64,000 bases of DNA from AC-51 sp963749895 (GCA_963749895.1 CAVVOG010000001.1:930001-994000); one strand, 5' to 3'; shown: positions 15,711-25,849, numbered from the stretch's first letter. Translations and numbers: made by a program. The notes: generated from the sequence alone by a model not told the origin.

Positions 15711-17323
15711 TACCGGTTCGTGATCGGCAGCCGTCGGTCCCGTCCGAACGCCTTCGGCGTGATCTTCACGCCCGGAGCCGCCTGGCGGCGCTTGTACTCG
15801 GCGAGGTCGATCATCTGCGCCACCCGAGCGACGGTGGCGCGGTCGCCTATCCCGCGGGCCACGATCTCGTCGACGTCGAGGTCGTCCTCGACGTAGGCCT
15901 CGACGATCGGGTCGAGGACGTCGTACTCGGGCAGGGAGTCGCTGTCCTTCTGGTCGGGCCGCAGCTCGGCGCTGGGGGGCTTCGTCAGGACGTCGTCCGG
16001 GACGGGGGACTCTTCTCCCCGCGCCGTGGCCTGCGCGTTCCGCCACCGGCACAGCTCGTACACCAGGGTCTTGGGGACGTCCTTGATCGGCGCGTAGCCG
16101 CCGGCCATGTCCCCGTAGAGCGTCGCGTACCCGACCGCGTACTCGGACTTGTTCCCGGTCGCGAGCACCAGCGAGCCGAACTTGTTCGAGACGGCCATCA
16201 GGAGCGTCCCGCGGACGCGCGCCTGGATGTTCTCCTCGGTCACGTCGGGCTCGCGTCCGGCGAACAGCGGTGCGAGCGCCTCGTCGAAGGCCGCGAACGG
16301 CTCGGTGATCGGGACGACGTCGACGCGGACCCCGGTCCGTCGCCCGGTCTCGAGGGCATCCTCGATGCTTCCGGGGCTCGAATAAGGGGAGGGCATCGCC
16401 AGCGCGCGCACGGCGTCGGGTCCGAGGGCGTCGGCGGCCAGGACCGCCACGAGGGTCGAGTCGACGCCCCCCGAAAGACCGAGGACGACGTCCCAGAAGC
16501 CGTTCTTCCCCACATAGTCGCGGACCCCCAGCATGAGCGCCCGGTAGACCTCCTCGACCTCACCGGGCCACGGCTCGCGCCGGGGCGCGTCGGCCGTCCC
16601 GTCGTCGAGGTCCACGACGAAGAGGTCCTCGTCGAACCGCGACGCGCGGGCCACGACGGTGCCGTCGGGCGCCATCAGGAGCGACCCGCCGTCGAAGACC
16701 AGCTCGTCTTGGCCTCCCACCATGTTCACGTACGCGATCCACGAACCGGTCTCGGCCGCCCGGTCGCGCAGGACGTCCTCGCGCTCGTGGACCTTCCCTC
16801 GGTGGAAGGGCGACCCGTTGATGTTCACGACCAGGGGGAGGCCCACGTAGTCGGTCCAGGGGGCCCCGGGCGCCCAGGCGTCCTCGCAGACCGACAGCCC
16901 CAGTCGCGTCCCCCCGACGTCGACCGCGACCCCGCCGGTGCCCGGCTCGAAGTACCGCTCCTCGTCGAAGACGCCGTAGTTCGGCAGGCGACACTTCCGG
17001 TAGCGGGCCGCCACCTTGCCACCGTGCAGCAGCGCGGCCGCGTTGTGGAGGCCGGCTCCGCTGCGGTCCACGAAGCCGACGACGACGTCGCACCCGTCCG
17101 CCGTCCGCCGGGCGAGGTCGTCGACGGCCTCGAGGGTGTCGCGGACGAACGCGGCGCGCAGCACGAGGTCCTCGGGTGGGTAGCCGGTGATCGCGAGCTC
17201 GGGGAACGCGATCAGGTCGGCGCCCTCGGCGGTCGCGCGGGCAGCCCACTCGGCCATGCGCGCGACGTTGCCGTCGAGATCGCCGACGGTGGGGTTCAGC
17301 TGCCCGAGCGCGAGACGGACCAC
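15698..17323 (-). CDS. nadE: Glutamine-dependent NAD+ synthetase
   Basis: 541 residues, two domains. The N-terminal nitrilase-type glutaminase (1-260) keeps the Glu-Lys-Cys triad: Glu42 in FPELAITGYPPEDL, Lys110 in YRKCRLPNYGVFDE and Cys146 in LSVCEDAW. The C-terminal synthetase (275-541) has the ATP-pyrophosphatase loop LGLSGGVDSTLVA, then ATGNKSEYAVGYATLYGDM. It converts deamido-NAD to NAD+ using ammonia channelled from glutamine. TAGGCT lies 7 nt before the GTG, so the mRNA is probably leaderless. Confidence 0.95.
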   Translation of the reverse strand: MVRLALGQLNPTVGDLDGNVARMAEWAARATAEGADLIAFPELAITGYPPEDLVLRAAFVRDTLEAVDDLARRTADGCDVVVGFVDRSGAGLHNAAALLHGGKVAARYRKCRLPNYGVFDEERYFEPGTGGVAVDVGGTRLGLSVCEDAWAPGAPWTDYVGLPLVVNINGSPFHRGKVHEREDVLRDRAAETGSWIAYVNMVGGQDELVFDGGSLLMAPDGTVVARASRFDEDLFVVDLDDGTADAPRREPWPGEVEEVYRALMLGVRDYVGKNGFWDVVLGLSGGVDSTLVAVLAADALGPDAVRALAMPSPYSSPGSIEDALETGRRTGVRVDVVPITEPFAAFDEALAPLFAGREPDVTEENIQARVRGTLLMAVSNKFGSLVLATGNKSEYAVGYATLYGDMAGGYAPIKDVPKTLVYELCRWRNAQATARGEESPVPDDVLTKPPSAELRPDQKDSDSLPEYDVLDPIVEAYVEDDLDVDEIVARGIGDRATVARVAQMIDLAEYKRRQAAPGVKITPKAFGRDRRLPITNRYGRG

Positions 17324-17362
17324 GTCCGGAAGCCTAGCCGTGCAGGCGTGCCAGAGCGGCGG

Positions 17363-17836
17363 CTACTCGTGCCCGCCGATGTCGACGTTGTACGCCTCCC
17401 ACACCAGGTCCGCACCGCGCTGGCGGTGCTTGATCACGGTCCCGATCAGCTGCTGGAGGTCGTCGCGAGCGTCATCGAGCGGCCATGCGATGCCGCCGAT
17501 CTCGACCTGCTCGAGCCGTTCGACCATCTGGTGCGCGGACGCCGCGATCGCCGGGTGCTCGTCGCGGAGCTTCTGGACGCTCAACGCGAGACGGGGGGCG
17601 CGTTCGTGGATCTCATCGTAGAGGCCGTCGGTGTGCTCGGTGACGTCGATGTGCTTGTCGAAGGCGTCGCGGACCTCGATCAGGTCCTTCAGCACCCGCG
17701 CGGTCCAGTCGGGGATCCGTCCGACCGCGGGCGACGAGATCGCCTCTTCCAGATGCACGAGGGCTCCGTGGAGCGTCTTGCGGCGCTGCCAGGCCTGCTC
17801 GAGCGCCGGGGTGAGCTGTTCGTCGCGGGGTTCCAT
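17363..17836 (-). CDS. Hemerythrin-like helical protein
   Basis: 157 residues from the ATG at 17836, chosen because TACGGT lies 9 nt upstream and the longer frame has no support. The protein is all helix with histidines at spacings typical of HHE-type four-helix bundles: ALVHLEEAI, FDKHIDVTEHTDGLYDEI and LRDEHPAI. Hemerythrin-like domains bind a di-iron centre and sense or store oxygen or iron. Not every ligand can be assigned by eye, so the family call is tentative. It diverges from the cupredoxin gene. Confidence 0.55.
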   Translation of the reverse strand: MEPRDEQLTPALEQAWQRRKTLHGALVHLEEAISSPAVGRIPDWTARVLKDLIEVRDAFDKHIDVTEHTDGLYDEIHERAPRLALSVQKLRDEHPAIAASAHQMVERLEQVEIGGIAWPLDDARDDLQQLIGTVIKHRQRGADLVWEAYNVDIGGHE

Positions 17837-17897
17837 GGGCCTGCCACCGTAGCGGGTCGCGTTCCCGGCCCGCAACCCGGCGGGTATCCTGCGGGCC

Positions 17898-18260
17898 ATG
17901 TCTCGGCGCCCCCTCCTCGCGGTCGCGGCCCTGTGCCTGGTCGTGACCCTGGCCGCGACCTCCCAGGCCGCCGTCGTGGTCCGGGCGGTCGAGAGCGACG
18001 CGAGCCCCACGGGGTTCGCGTTCCGCCCGAAACGGCTCGAGGTCGCTACGGGCACGAGGGTGACGTGGAAGGCGGTCGTCGGCTATCACGACGTGCGCTC
18101 GACGTCGAAGAACTGGTCGAAGGCGTCGGCCCTGTACCCGGGGCAGCCGACCGGCTACACCTTCACGAAGCCCGGTACGTTCCGGTACCGCTGCACGTAC
18201 CACTCGTCGATCGTGGCGGGGCGGTGCGTGGGACAGTGCGGCAAGGTCGTCGTCGGCTGA
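17898..18260 (+). CDS. Secreted cupredoxin-like (blue copper) protein
   Basis: 120 residues with a signal peptide (about 1-24, LLAVAALCLVVTLAA). The mature part is a single plastocyanin-type domain: FAFRPKRLEVATGTRVTWK, then GYHDVRS providing one His and FRYRCTYHSSIVAGRC providing Cys and His ligands. The fourth ligand position is not obviously Met. Such proteins carry electrons or bind copper outside the membrane. TATCCT lies 7 nt before the ATG (leaderless). Confidence 0.75.
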   Translation: MSRRPLLAVAALCLVVTLAATSQAAVVVRAVESDASPTGFAFRPKRLEVATGTRVTWKAVVGYHDVRSTSKNWSKASALYPGQPTGYTFTKPGTFRYRCTYHSSIVAGRCVGQCGKVVVG

Positions 18261-18312
18261 GCGTCGAGGGAACGCGCGTCGACCCGATCGTGTACGTCAT
18301 GATGGCGCCCTG

Positions 18313-21300
18313 ATGGATGCGAACGCGCCCGTCCGGACCTTGTTGCAGCCGTACCTGCCGCGGCTGACCCTGGAGTGGCTCGCTTCGGATCCGGCTGCCC
18401 GTCATCGCGCCGTGGATGGATCGGTCGTGTTCGTCGACATCTCGGGCTTCACGAAGCTCTCCGAGAAGCTCGCCAAGTTCGGTCGGATCGGTGGCGAGGA
18501 GATGGCGGACGCGATCAATCGCTGCTTCGCCGAACTCTTGGCCGTCGCGTACGAAGGCGACGGGAGCCTCCTGAAGTTCGGAGGTGACGCGCTCCTGCTC
18601 CTGTTCACCGGCGGTGACACCGCGGATCACGCGGTGAGGGCCGCGCGTGCAGCCGCCGGGATGCGTCAGCGATTGCGGACGGTCGGGAAGCTCCAGACGA
18701 CGGGCGGGCGGGTCAACCTGCGGATGTCGGTGGGAGTGCACCAAGGTCGGTTCGACTTCTTCCTGGTGGGGGACTCGCATCGCGAGCTGCTCGTCGCCGG
18801 GCCTGGTGCCACCGAGGTCGTCACGATGGAGGGAACGGCGGACGCGGGCGAGATCGTCATCAGTCCGTCGATCGCCGCATGCCTCCCTCCGAGATGCGTC
18901 GGCGAGCCGAAAGGGCCAGGGTTCTTCCTCCGGTCTGCCCCCCGAGCCGATGAGATTTCCCAGGTCTGGGTCCTCCCCGAAGTCCCCGACGACCTGCTCC
19001 GCGGGTCCGTCTCGGTCGCGACCCGTGAGCATCTCCTTGCCGGGGCATCCGAGCCCGAGCATCGACAGGCGGCGGTCGCGTTCATCCATTTCGACGGCAC
19101 CGACCATCTCCTCGAGAGCGAAGGGCCGGAGGCCGTGGCCGAGGAGCTCGATCTCCTCGTCCGGGACGCCCAGGAGGCGGTGGATGAGTTCGGCGTGTGC
19201 TTCCTCGCCTCCGACGTCGACGCTGACGGCGGCAAGCTGATCCTCACGGCCGGTGTGCCGCGTGCGATGGGTGAGGACGAAGAGCGGATGCTCCTCGCCC
19301 TCCGGAGGATCGCCGACGCACGCACGCGGAAGCTCCCCATCAAGCTCGGTGTGAACCAAGGGCCCGTGTTCTCGGGCGACGTCGGCCCGTCGTACCGGCG
19401 TACCTACACGGTCATGGGCGACACCGTGAACCTCGCGGCGCGGCTGATGGCGAAGGCGCCGCACGGGCAGATCTACGCGAGTGGTTCGGTGCTGGACCGG
19501 TCGGCGACGCGGTTCGAGCTCGAGGAGCTCGAGCCGTTCATGGTGAAGGGCAAGGCGAAGCCGATCAACGCGTGGGCGCTCGGGGAGCCCATCGGGAGTC
19601 GATCGCGCGAGGCGGCAGGGGGTGTGCACGCCCTCGTCGGACGTGAGGATGAGGTCGAGATCCTCCGGGCTGCCCTCGACCGCGCGCGAGCAGGAAGAGG
19701 CTCGCTGGTGGTGATCGAGGGGGAGCCGGGCATCGGCAAGAGCCGACTCCTGTCCGAGATGTGGGAGGACGCCTCCGACCTGGTCCGCCTCCACGCCACC
19801 TGTGAGGCCTACACCTCGACGACGCCCTACAGCGTGTGGCGAGAGCTCCTGCGGGAACTCCTCGGTCTCGGTTGGGAAGAGCACGACGACGTCGTGCTCG
19901 AGCGACTGTGGGGGTCCCTTTCGAGGGACGAGGATCTCCTGCCGTGGCTCCCCCTCGTCGCGATCCCCCTGGATGTGGATATCCCCCCCACGCTCGAGAT
20001 CGAGAACCTGGCCCCCGAGTTCCGTCGGGCCAAGCTCCACGAGGTGGTGGAGCGCTTCCTCGAGCTTGAACTCGATACGGGCGCCCTGATCGAGATCGAA
20101 GACGCTCATCTGATGGACCCGGCGTCGGCCGATCTGCTCGCAGCCCTCGCGGGCGGCGCAGGCTCCCATCACTGGGCGGTCGCGGTGGCGCGTCGCGATG
20201 CCGACACAGGGTTCCAGGCTCCGGACGCGGACGCGGTCGTCCCTCTGAAGCTGGCCCCGCTCTCGGAGGAGGCCGTGTCGGCGCTCGCTCGAGCAGCCAG
20301 CCACGAGACGCCGCTCCTGCCTCATGACCTCAACCTGGTGGTCGAGCGCTCCGCCGGGAACCCGCAGTTCGTGCTGGATCTCGTCCGCGCCGCCGCCACC
20401 GGATCCATGCTCCCCGACTCGGTCGAGGCAGCGGCGACGGCCCGGATCGATCAGCTGAGCCGAGACGACCGCACGCTCGTGAGGCGCGCGTCCGTCCTGG
20501 GTCTCGCGTTCCATCCTCGCTACCTGAACGACGTGGTCGACGAGCGGACGCCGCTGCCGGACGAAGGAACCTGGCGACGGCTGTCGGAGTTCTTCGAAGA
20601 CGACGGGGACGGCTACGTGCGGTTCCGGCGTGCCGTGATCCGGGACGCGGCCTACGCCGGCCTGCCGTTCCGGACCCGTCGAGCGATCCACGATCGGGTG
20701 GGGGAGCGGCTCGAGCTTGAGGCCGAGGATCCGAACGAGGCCGGCGGCATCCTGTCACTGCACTTCCACCTCGCAGGGATCCACGAGAAGGCCTGGCCCT
20801 ACGCTCGATCCGCGGCCGCGCGCGCCGCGGAGCAGTTCGCCCATCAGGAAGCGGCGCAGCTGTACCAGCGCGCGATCGACTCCGGGCGGCGTCTGCCCGA
20901 CGTGGGCAACGATGAGATCGCAGCTGCGTTCGAGCGGATGGGCGACGCGTTCGAGGCTGCCGGGGAGTTCGGAAAGGCGGGCGAGGCGTACGGCGCGTCC
21001 CGCCGCCTCGTGCCGGACGACCGGCTGTGGGAGGCGCGGCTCCTCTACAAGCGCTCGCGACTCGAGGAACAGCTCGGCCAGTACCCGAACGCCCTGAGGT
21101 GGGCGACCCGCGCGCGGAAGTCGCTCGAGGGGTTGTCATCTCCGGATGCCGCGCGCCAGAACGCGTTGCTCACCGGCTGGTACGCCACCGTCCTGCAGGC
21201 AGAGGGCCGCACGAAGGCGGCGATCCGCGTCGGCGAGGACGCGGTTCGGCAGTCGGAGGAGGCTGGCGACCTCGAAGCCTTGGGACGCGCCTACCTTTCC

Positions 21301-22152
21301 CTGGGTTGGTCCTACGGCGTCCTCGGTCGATCGGAGGCCCGCGAGTACTGGGAGCGATCCCTCGACGTGTACAGGGACCTGGGCGACCTGGTGAAGCAAG
21401 CCGACCTGCTCTCCAACCTGGGCACGTTGGCGCAGTGGGAGGGCCGGTGGGACGACGCGATGGAGAACTGGGCGAAGGGACGCGACCAGTCGCTCACGAT
21501 CGGCGACATCGTCGGTGCGGCGGCCTCCAACGACAACATCGCGGAGCTGCTGACCGATCGCGGGGAGTTCGATCGCGCCGAGCGCATCCTGCTCGAGTCG
21601 TTGCCGCTCTGGCGCGCCTCCGAGTACCGGTACTTCCTCGCGAACTGCCTCGGGATGCTCGGGCGTCTGCTGTCCCGGTCAGGCCGCTTCGAAGAAGGGC
21701 TCGAACGCCTCGAGGAGGCGCGGAGCCACTTCGAGCACGTCGGAGCCGAGCAGGAGCTGCTGGACGTGGAAACACGCCTCGCCGAGGCCCGTGCACTGAT
21801 GGGCGACACCGCCGATGCGCTGAAGCTCGTGACGGCTGCGCTGGAACGCGCGGCCCAGTCCGACGACGAGGGCGGGATGGTCATGCCGGCGTTGGAGCGG
21901 GTGCGTGGCTACGTGCTCTTCCAGCTGGGGGACCGCGCCGGAGCCGAGGAGGCGTGGGCGGCGAGCCTCGCAGCGGCGCGCGAGCGGAAGAACCGCTTCG
22001 AGGTGATGCTCACGTCGCTCGGGCCGATCCGGGTCGCGCTACGAGAGGGGCAAGCTCCCGATGCGGCAGCGATGCGCGAGGTCGACGAGACGCTCGAGGA
22101 TCTCCAGATCCGGGCCGTCCCCGCCGTCCCCCTCGTCGCACCCAAGGGATGA
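18313..22152 (+). CDS. Double class III cyclase - AAA/STAND ATPase - TPR signalling protein
   Basis: 1279 residues. The first cyclase homology domain (~36-200) has both metal-binding Asp residues (VFVDISGFTKLS, KFGGDALLLLF) but lacks the Asn/Arg transition-state pair. The second (~250-425) is degenerate at its first strand (AFIHFDGTDHLL) but has MGDTVNLAARLMA, supplying Asn and Arg. Together they could make one composite active site, as in soluble-adenylyl-cyclase-like enzymes. A P-loop ATPase follows (Walker A GEPGIGKS at ~470; Walker B-like IEIEDAHLMD), then TPR-like repeats to the end. It probably makes cAMP or senses nucleotides in response to a partner bound by the TPRs. Confidence 0.85.
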   Translation: MDANAPVRTLLQPYLPRLTLEWLASDPAARHRAVDGSVVFVDISGFTKLSEKLAKFGRIGGEEMADAINRCFAELLAVAYEGDGSLLKFGGDALLLLFTGGDTADHAVRAARAAAGMRQRLRTVGKLQTTGGRVNLRMSVGVHQGRFDFFLVGDSHRELLVAGPGATEVVTMEGTADAGEIVISPSIAACLPPRCVGEPKGPGFFLRSAPRADEISQVWVLPEVPDDLLRGSVSVATREHLLAGASEPEHRQAAVAFIHFDGTDHLLESEGPEAVAEELDLLVRDAQEAVDEFGVCFLASDVDADGGKLILTAGVPRAMGEDEERMLLALRRIADARTRKLPIKLGVNQGPVFSGDVGPSYRRTYTVMGDTVNLAARLMAKAPHGQIYASGSVLDRSATRFELEELEPFMVKGKAKPINAWALGEPIGSRSREAAGGVHALVGREDEVEILRAALDRARAGRGSLVVIEGEPGIGKSRLLSEMWEDASDLVRLHATCEAYTSTTPYSVWRELLRELLGLGWEEHDDVVLERLWGSLSRDEDLLPWLPLVAIPLDVDIPPTLEIENLAPEFRRAKLHEVVERFLELELDTGALIEIEDAHLMDPASADLLAALAGGAGSHHWAVAVARRDADTGFQAPDADAVVPLKLAPLSEEAVSALARAASHETPLLPHDLNLVVERSAGNPQFVLDLVRAAATGSMLPDSVEAAATARIDQLSRDDRTLVRRASVLGLAFHPRYLNDVVDERTPLPDEGTWRRLSEFFEDDGDGYVRFRRAVIRDAAYAGLPFRTRRAIHDRVGERLELEAEDPNEAGGILSLHFHLAGIHEKAWPYARSAAARAAEQFAHQEAAQLYQRAIDSGRRLPDVGNDEIAAAFERMGDAFEAAGEFGKAGEAYGASRRLVPDDRLWEARLLYKRSRLEEQLGQYPNALRWATRARKSLEGLSSPDAARQNALLTGWYATVLQAEGRTKAAIRVGEDAVRQSEEAGDLEALGRAYLSLGWSYGVLGRSEAREYWERSLDVYRDLGDLVKQADLLSNLGTLAQWEGRWDDAMENWAKGRDQSLTIGDIVGAAASNDNIAELLTDRGEFDRAERILLESLPLWRASEYRYFLANCLGMLGRLLSRSGRFEEGLERLEEARSHFEHVGAEQELLDVETRLAEARALMGDTADALKLVTAALERAAQSDDEGGMVMPALERVRGYVLFQLGDRAGAEEAWAASLAAARERKNRFEVMLTSLGPIRVALREGQAPDAAAMREVDETLEDLQIRAVPAVPLVAPKG

Positions 22153-22154
22153 AA

Positions 22155-22180
22155 GGAGCGGCCCCCGAAGGGGCCGCTCC
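22155..22180. terminator. Bidirectional hairpin after the cyclase gene
   Basis: GGAGCGGCCCC-CGAA-GGGGCCGCTCC, a perfect eleven-pair stem directly after the cyclase stop and just before the 3' end of the converging surface-protein gene. Loop of four bases, no T tract. Confidence 0.75.
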
Positions 22181-22202
22181 GATCTCTGGCGTTCGTCTTC
22201 CT

Positions 22203-23874
22203 CTACTTCCGGCGCACCGTGCCGTCCACGAGCGTGATCGTCGTGTCCTCCCGGTACACGCCGGTCGAGGTCGCTTCCTCCGTGGTGTTCAGCAGGCAGG
22301 TGGTGTGCGGATCGGTGTCCGGGGCGACGGGGTCAGGCATCCCCGAGTAGTTGCCCTGGTTGTCCACCTGGCAGAACAGCATCTTCCGCTCGCCGACACC
22401 GGGGACGTCATCGTCGTAGAAGAGGTTGCTCTGGGACTTGTCGCCGTCGATCACCCACCGGAAGTTCTGCTCGATCGGGACGAGCACGTTCGTCTTCGGG
22501 AAGGTCGGGTAGAAGGCCACGGTCTGCTCGCCGCCGGAGATCCAGCTCTCGAAGACGTACTCGCCGGGCTTGCACTCTCCGGGCTTGACCGTGACTTCGG
22601 CGTACGGCTCGTTGATGCCGTCACCCACCGTGTAGGTCGTCGGCCCGTCGATGTCACAGGTCACTTCGATCGTGCCCGTGCCGGGGATCGTGATCGTGCG
22701 GACGTTGAAGAAGTCCTTCCCCGTGATCGCCTCACCGGAAGGACCAGCGATGCTCACGGAGTAGCCGTTCGGCTCGGCATCCTCGAAGTTGGCGTCCCCC
22801 GAGGTCTTCCCGTCGCAGAGCGTGTTCGCGCTCGGGACGGACTGGATCCAGCCCCGGTACTCGAACCCGGACTCCTCTGCCGGCGAGAACTCGCACACCG
22901 TGTACGACGTACCCGCGGTGAGGCCGCTGATCGTGTAGTTCCCGTTCGCCGCCGTGGTCGCCGTCCCAGCCACCGCGCCCGAGCCGTCGTAGGCCTTGAT
23001 CAGCCAGCCTCCGAGCCCGGCTTCGTCGTCGTCCTTCACGCCGTCGTTGTCGTGGTCACGCCACTTCTGCCCCGAGATCGAGCTGTTCGTGTCGACCAGG
23101 GTGAAGTTGGCGTGATGTTGTTCATGCCTGTCGCCGAGGCGGTGGCGGTGTACTGCCCGGCCGACGTACCGTCACCGAGAACGTGAACGGGTGCGTGGTG
23201 TCGGGCGAGCCGGTCACCGAGGCGCCGGGCACGTTGAGCGAGACCGACCGGTTCGCCGTCACCTCGACGTCGCTCGCGTCGTAGACCTTGACGCCGACGG
23301 GGATCGTGCTGCCGATGGTCCCATCGACCGGCGCCGGGCTCCATGCCAGGTAGCAGCCGGCACTGACGTTCGTGACGAGGTTCGAGTAGGGAACCCCGGC
23401 GTGTTCGTCTCGGTCCTCAGCAGGCGGAAGTTGTCACCGCTGAACGACGAGCCCGTCCATGCCGTGGCGTCCCAGGTGATGCTCCCGAAGCAGCCGTCCG
23501 CGGCACCGACCGTCAGGTCCACGGTGATCAGGTAGACGTTGCGGTTCTTGATCGGGGAGATGTTGCTGATCCGGATCGACGTGTCGTCCCAGGTCGGCGA
23601 CCCGCTCGGAACCGAGACATCGTCGATCGTGACGTTCCCGGTCGCATGTGATCTCGAGGGAGTTGATCGACGAGTTGCCCGACGGGGTCTCATTCTTGAT
23701 ACGCAGCGTGACATCCTGGTGCGTCCCAGCGTCGAGGGTTGGGGGCGCATTCAGACTGAAGATCTTCTCCGGTGCAGCGAAGCTGGGCACGGCGATCACC
23801 ACGCCCAGCAGCAGCAGCGCGGTGAGTATGGAGCTACCGATCCATACGCTCTTCGTGCGGCGTGGGTGACTCAT
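22203..23874 (-). pseudogene. Secreted SdrD-B/CNA-B-like surface protein gene with several frameshifts
   Basis: The 5' part (start 23874) encodes a signal peptide (ILTALLLLGVVIAVPSFA) and a beta-rich domain. The 3' part, an open frame of 278 codons, holds a prealbumin-like repeat (GLGGWLIKAYDGSG, ANGNYTISGLTAGTSYTV) as in SdrD-B/CNA-B domains of cell-surface proteins. Between them the frame changes about four times, near 23645, 23395, 23185 and 23120. Joined across the shifts the protein reads continuously, including FTLVDTNSSISGQKWRD before the repeat. Either this gene has decayed recently or the assembly has local indel errors. In its present form no full product can be made. Confidence 0.75.
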
Positions 23875-24037
23875 GGAACTCCCTCCCCCATCCGGGTCAC
23901 CCCACGATGGGGCGCCCGCTCTTTCGAATACGGTCCGTTGAACCTAGGTCGCGCACCCGTCGTACGTCAAGCGACCGAAGGTCGGCTTCACGTTTCATTC
24001 ACACCTGACTCGCCCATGCCCGAAGGGCGGTCGGAGG

Positions 24038-24361
24038 CTATCCCTCTCCACCGCCGTTGGGGTTGCAGGAGTTCCCGGGGATGCCCACGCCGTGGGTCCC
24101 GTCGCGTCCGCCGATGCCCTCGTGGGCGAACGAGGAGACCATCCCGGCCCTCGCGACGTCCTTCACGAGCGTGCCGAAGGACTGGGTCCGGTGCGGCTCG
24201 TCCTCGGTGATCGCGTCGTTCAGACCCGAGTACGCGCAGATCGAGCGGCCGTTGACCGCCTTGAGCCGGCCGTTCCCGGTGATCTCACCGGCCGAGGCGA
24301 TGCTCGCACCGAGCGGGACGATCGCCAGGGCGGCGACGATCGGCAGCAGCTTCCTCTTCAT
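24038..24361 (-). CDS. Small secreted hypothetical protein
   Basis: 107 residues from the ATG at 24361, preceded by an AGGGGGGACA site; the longer in-frame start at 24478 would bury the signal peptide. MKRKLLPIVAALAIVPLGAS is a clear signal peptide ending near ASA-GEI. The mature part ends in a Gly/Asn-rich tail (PGNSCNPNGGGEG) and has two cysteines. Function unknown. It lies upstream, in the same direction, of the broken surface-protein gene and could have been a partner. Confidence 0.6.
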   Translation of the reverse strand: MKRKLLPIVAALAIVPLGASIASAGEITGNGRLKAVNGRSICAYSGLNDAITEDEPHRTQSFGTLVKDVARAGMVSSFAHEGIGGRDGTHGVGIPGNSCNPNGGGEG

Positions 24362-24490
24362 GGTTGTCCCCCCTCGCTCGAGGTCCCGGATGGACCTGTG
24401 CCCCTCGACGATGACCCTTCCGTGCGGGGCTCGCCATGGAGGAACCACCACCGTCGGCGGTGTGGGGGCACCACCCACGCCCGCGGAGGC

Positions 24491-25816
24491 TCAGAGCACC
24501 GGCAGGTAGCGCTCCAGCTCGTAGGGGGTCACGATCGCCTTGAACGCGTCCCATTCCTCGAGCTTGTTGCGGATCAGGAACTCGTGGACGTGGTCCCCGA
24601 GGACGTCGCGGAGCACTTCCGAGTCCTCCGCCAGCCCGATCGCGTCGTGGAGGTCCTGGGGGAGCGAGGCGATCCCGGCGGTCTCCCGTTCGTGCTCGGC
24701 CATCTCGTAGATGTTGTTCGACGCCTCCGGCGGGAGCTCGTAGCTGCCTTCGATGCCCGCGAGCCCGGCACCGAGCATCGCCGCGAACGCCAGGTAGGGG
24801 TTGCAGGCCGGATCGGGGGAGCGGTACTCGATCCGGGTCGCCTCCTCCTTGCCGGGCTTGTACATCGGCACGCGGACGAGGGCGCTGCGGTTGCGGCGGG
24901 CCCAGCAGACGTAGACGGGCGCCTCGTAGCCGGGGATCAGCCGCTTGTACGAGTTCACCCACTGGTTCGTGACCAGCGTGATCTCGGGCGCGTGCCGGAG
25001 GATGCCGGCGATGTAGGCCTTCGCCGTCGCCGACAGGTGGTACTCGTCCCCGGCGTCGAAGAAGGCGTTGCGATCGCCTGAGAACAGCGACTGGTGGGTG
25101 TGCATGCCGCTGCCGTTCACGCCGGCGACCGGCTTCGGCATGAAGGTCGCGTAGATCCCGAACTCCTGGGCGACCTCCTTCACCGTGAGCCGGTAGGCCA
25201 TCACGTTGTCGGCCATCGTGAGGGCGTCGGCGTAGCGCAGGTCGATCTCGTGCTGGCTCGGGGCGACCTCGTGGTGGACGTACTCCACGGGGATCCCCAT
25301 CGACTCCAGGTACTGGACCGTGCGCTTGCGGTAGTCGGTCGCCACGTCCAGCGGCGTCTCGTCGAAGTACCCGCCCTGGTCCAGGAACGAGGGGTCGTCG
25401 ACCGAGCGGAAGTAGAAGTACTCCAGCTCGGGTCCCACGTAGAACGAGTAGCCGAGGTCCGCGGCGCGCTTCAGCTGGCGCTTGAGCACGCCCCGCGGGT
25501 CCCCGTCGAACGGCGTGCCGTCGGGCTGGTAGATGTCGCAGAACATCCGGGCGACCGCGTGCTCGGTCTTCCACGGGATCACCTGGAAGGTCGCGGCATC
25601 GGGGACCGCGACCATGTCGGACTCCTGGATCCGGCTGTACCCCTCGATCGAGGACCCGTCGAACCCCATCCCTTCGGCGAAGGCGCCCTCGAGCTCCTGC
25701 GAGGTGATCGTGAACGACTTCAGGAACCCCAGGACGTCGGTGAACCACAGCCGCACGAACCGGATACCGCGTTCCTCGATCGTGCGCAGGACGTAGTCGG
25801 CTTCGGCGCTCAGCAT
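24491..25816 (-). CDS. glnA: Glutamine synthetase, type I (GSI-alpha-like)
   Basis: 441 residues. It makes glutamine from glutamate, ammonia and ATP. Signatures: GFDGSSIEGYSRIQESDM (beta-grasp latch), GPELEYFYF, NGSGMHTHQSLF (ATP site) and RIEYRSPDPACNPY. Length and the C-terminal NNIYEMAEHERE match the GSI-alpha group, which is usually not adenylylated, unlike the second enzyme at 30898. TACGCT lies 6 nt before the ATG, so the mRNA is leaderless, and GTTAC-N6-GTTAC at 25850-25865 overlaps the expected -35 region. The promoter is shared head-to-head with the gene at 25887. Confidence 0.92.
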   Translation of the reverse strand: MLSAEADYVLRTIEERGIRFVRLWFTDVLGFLKSFTITSQELEGAFAEGMGFDGSSIEGYSRIQESDMVAVPDAATFQVIPWKTEHAVARMFCDIYQPDGTPFDGDPRGVLKRQLKRAADLGYSFYVGPELEYFYFRSVDDPSFLDQGGYFDETPLDVATDYRKRTVQYLESMGIPVEYVHHEVAPSQHEIDLRYADALTMADNVMAYRLTVKEVAQEFGIYATFMPKPVAGVNGSGMHTHQSLFSGDRNAFFDAGDEYHLSATAKAYIAGILRHAPEITLVTNQWVNSYKRLIPGYEAPVYVCWARRNRSALVRVPMYKPGKEEATRIEYRSPDPACNPYLAFAAMLGAGLAGIEGSYELPPEASNNIYEMAEHERETAGIASLPQDLHDAIGLAEDSEVLRDVLGDHVHEFLIRNKLEEWDAFKAIVTPYELERYLPVL

Positions 25817-25849
25817 GGCCTCAGCGTAGCGACGCCCCTCGGGGCGCCC

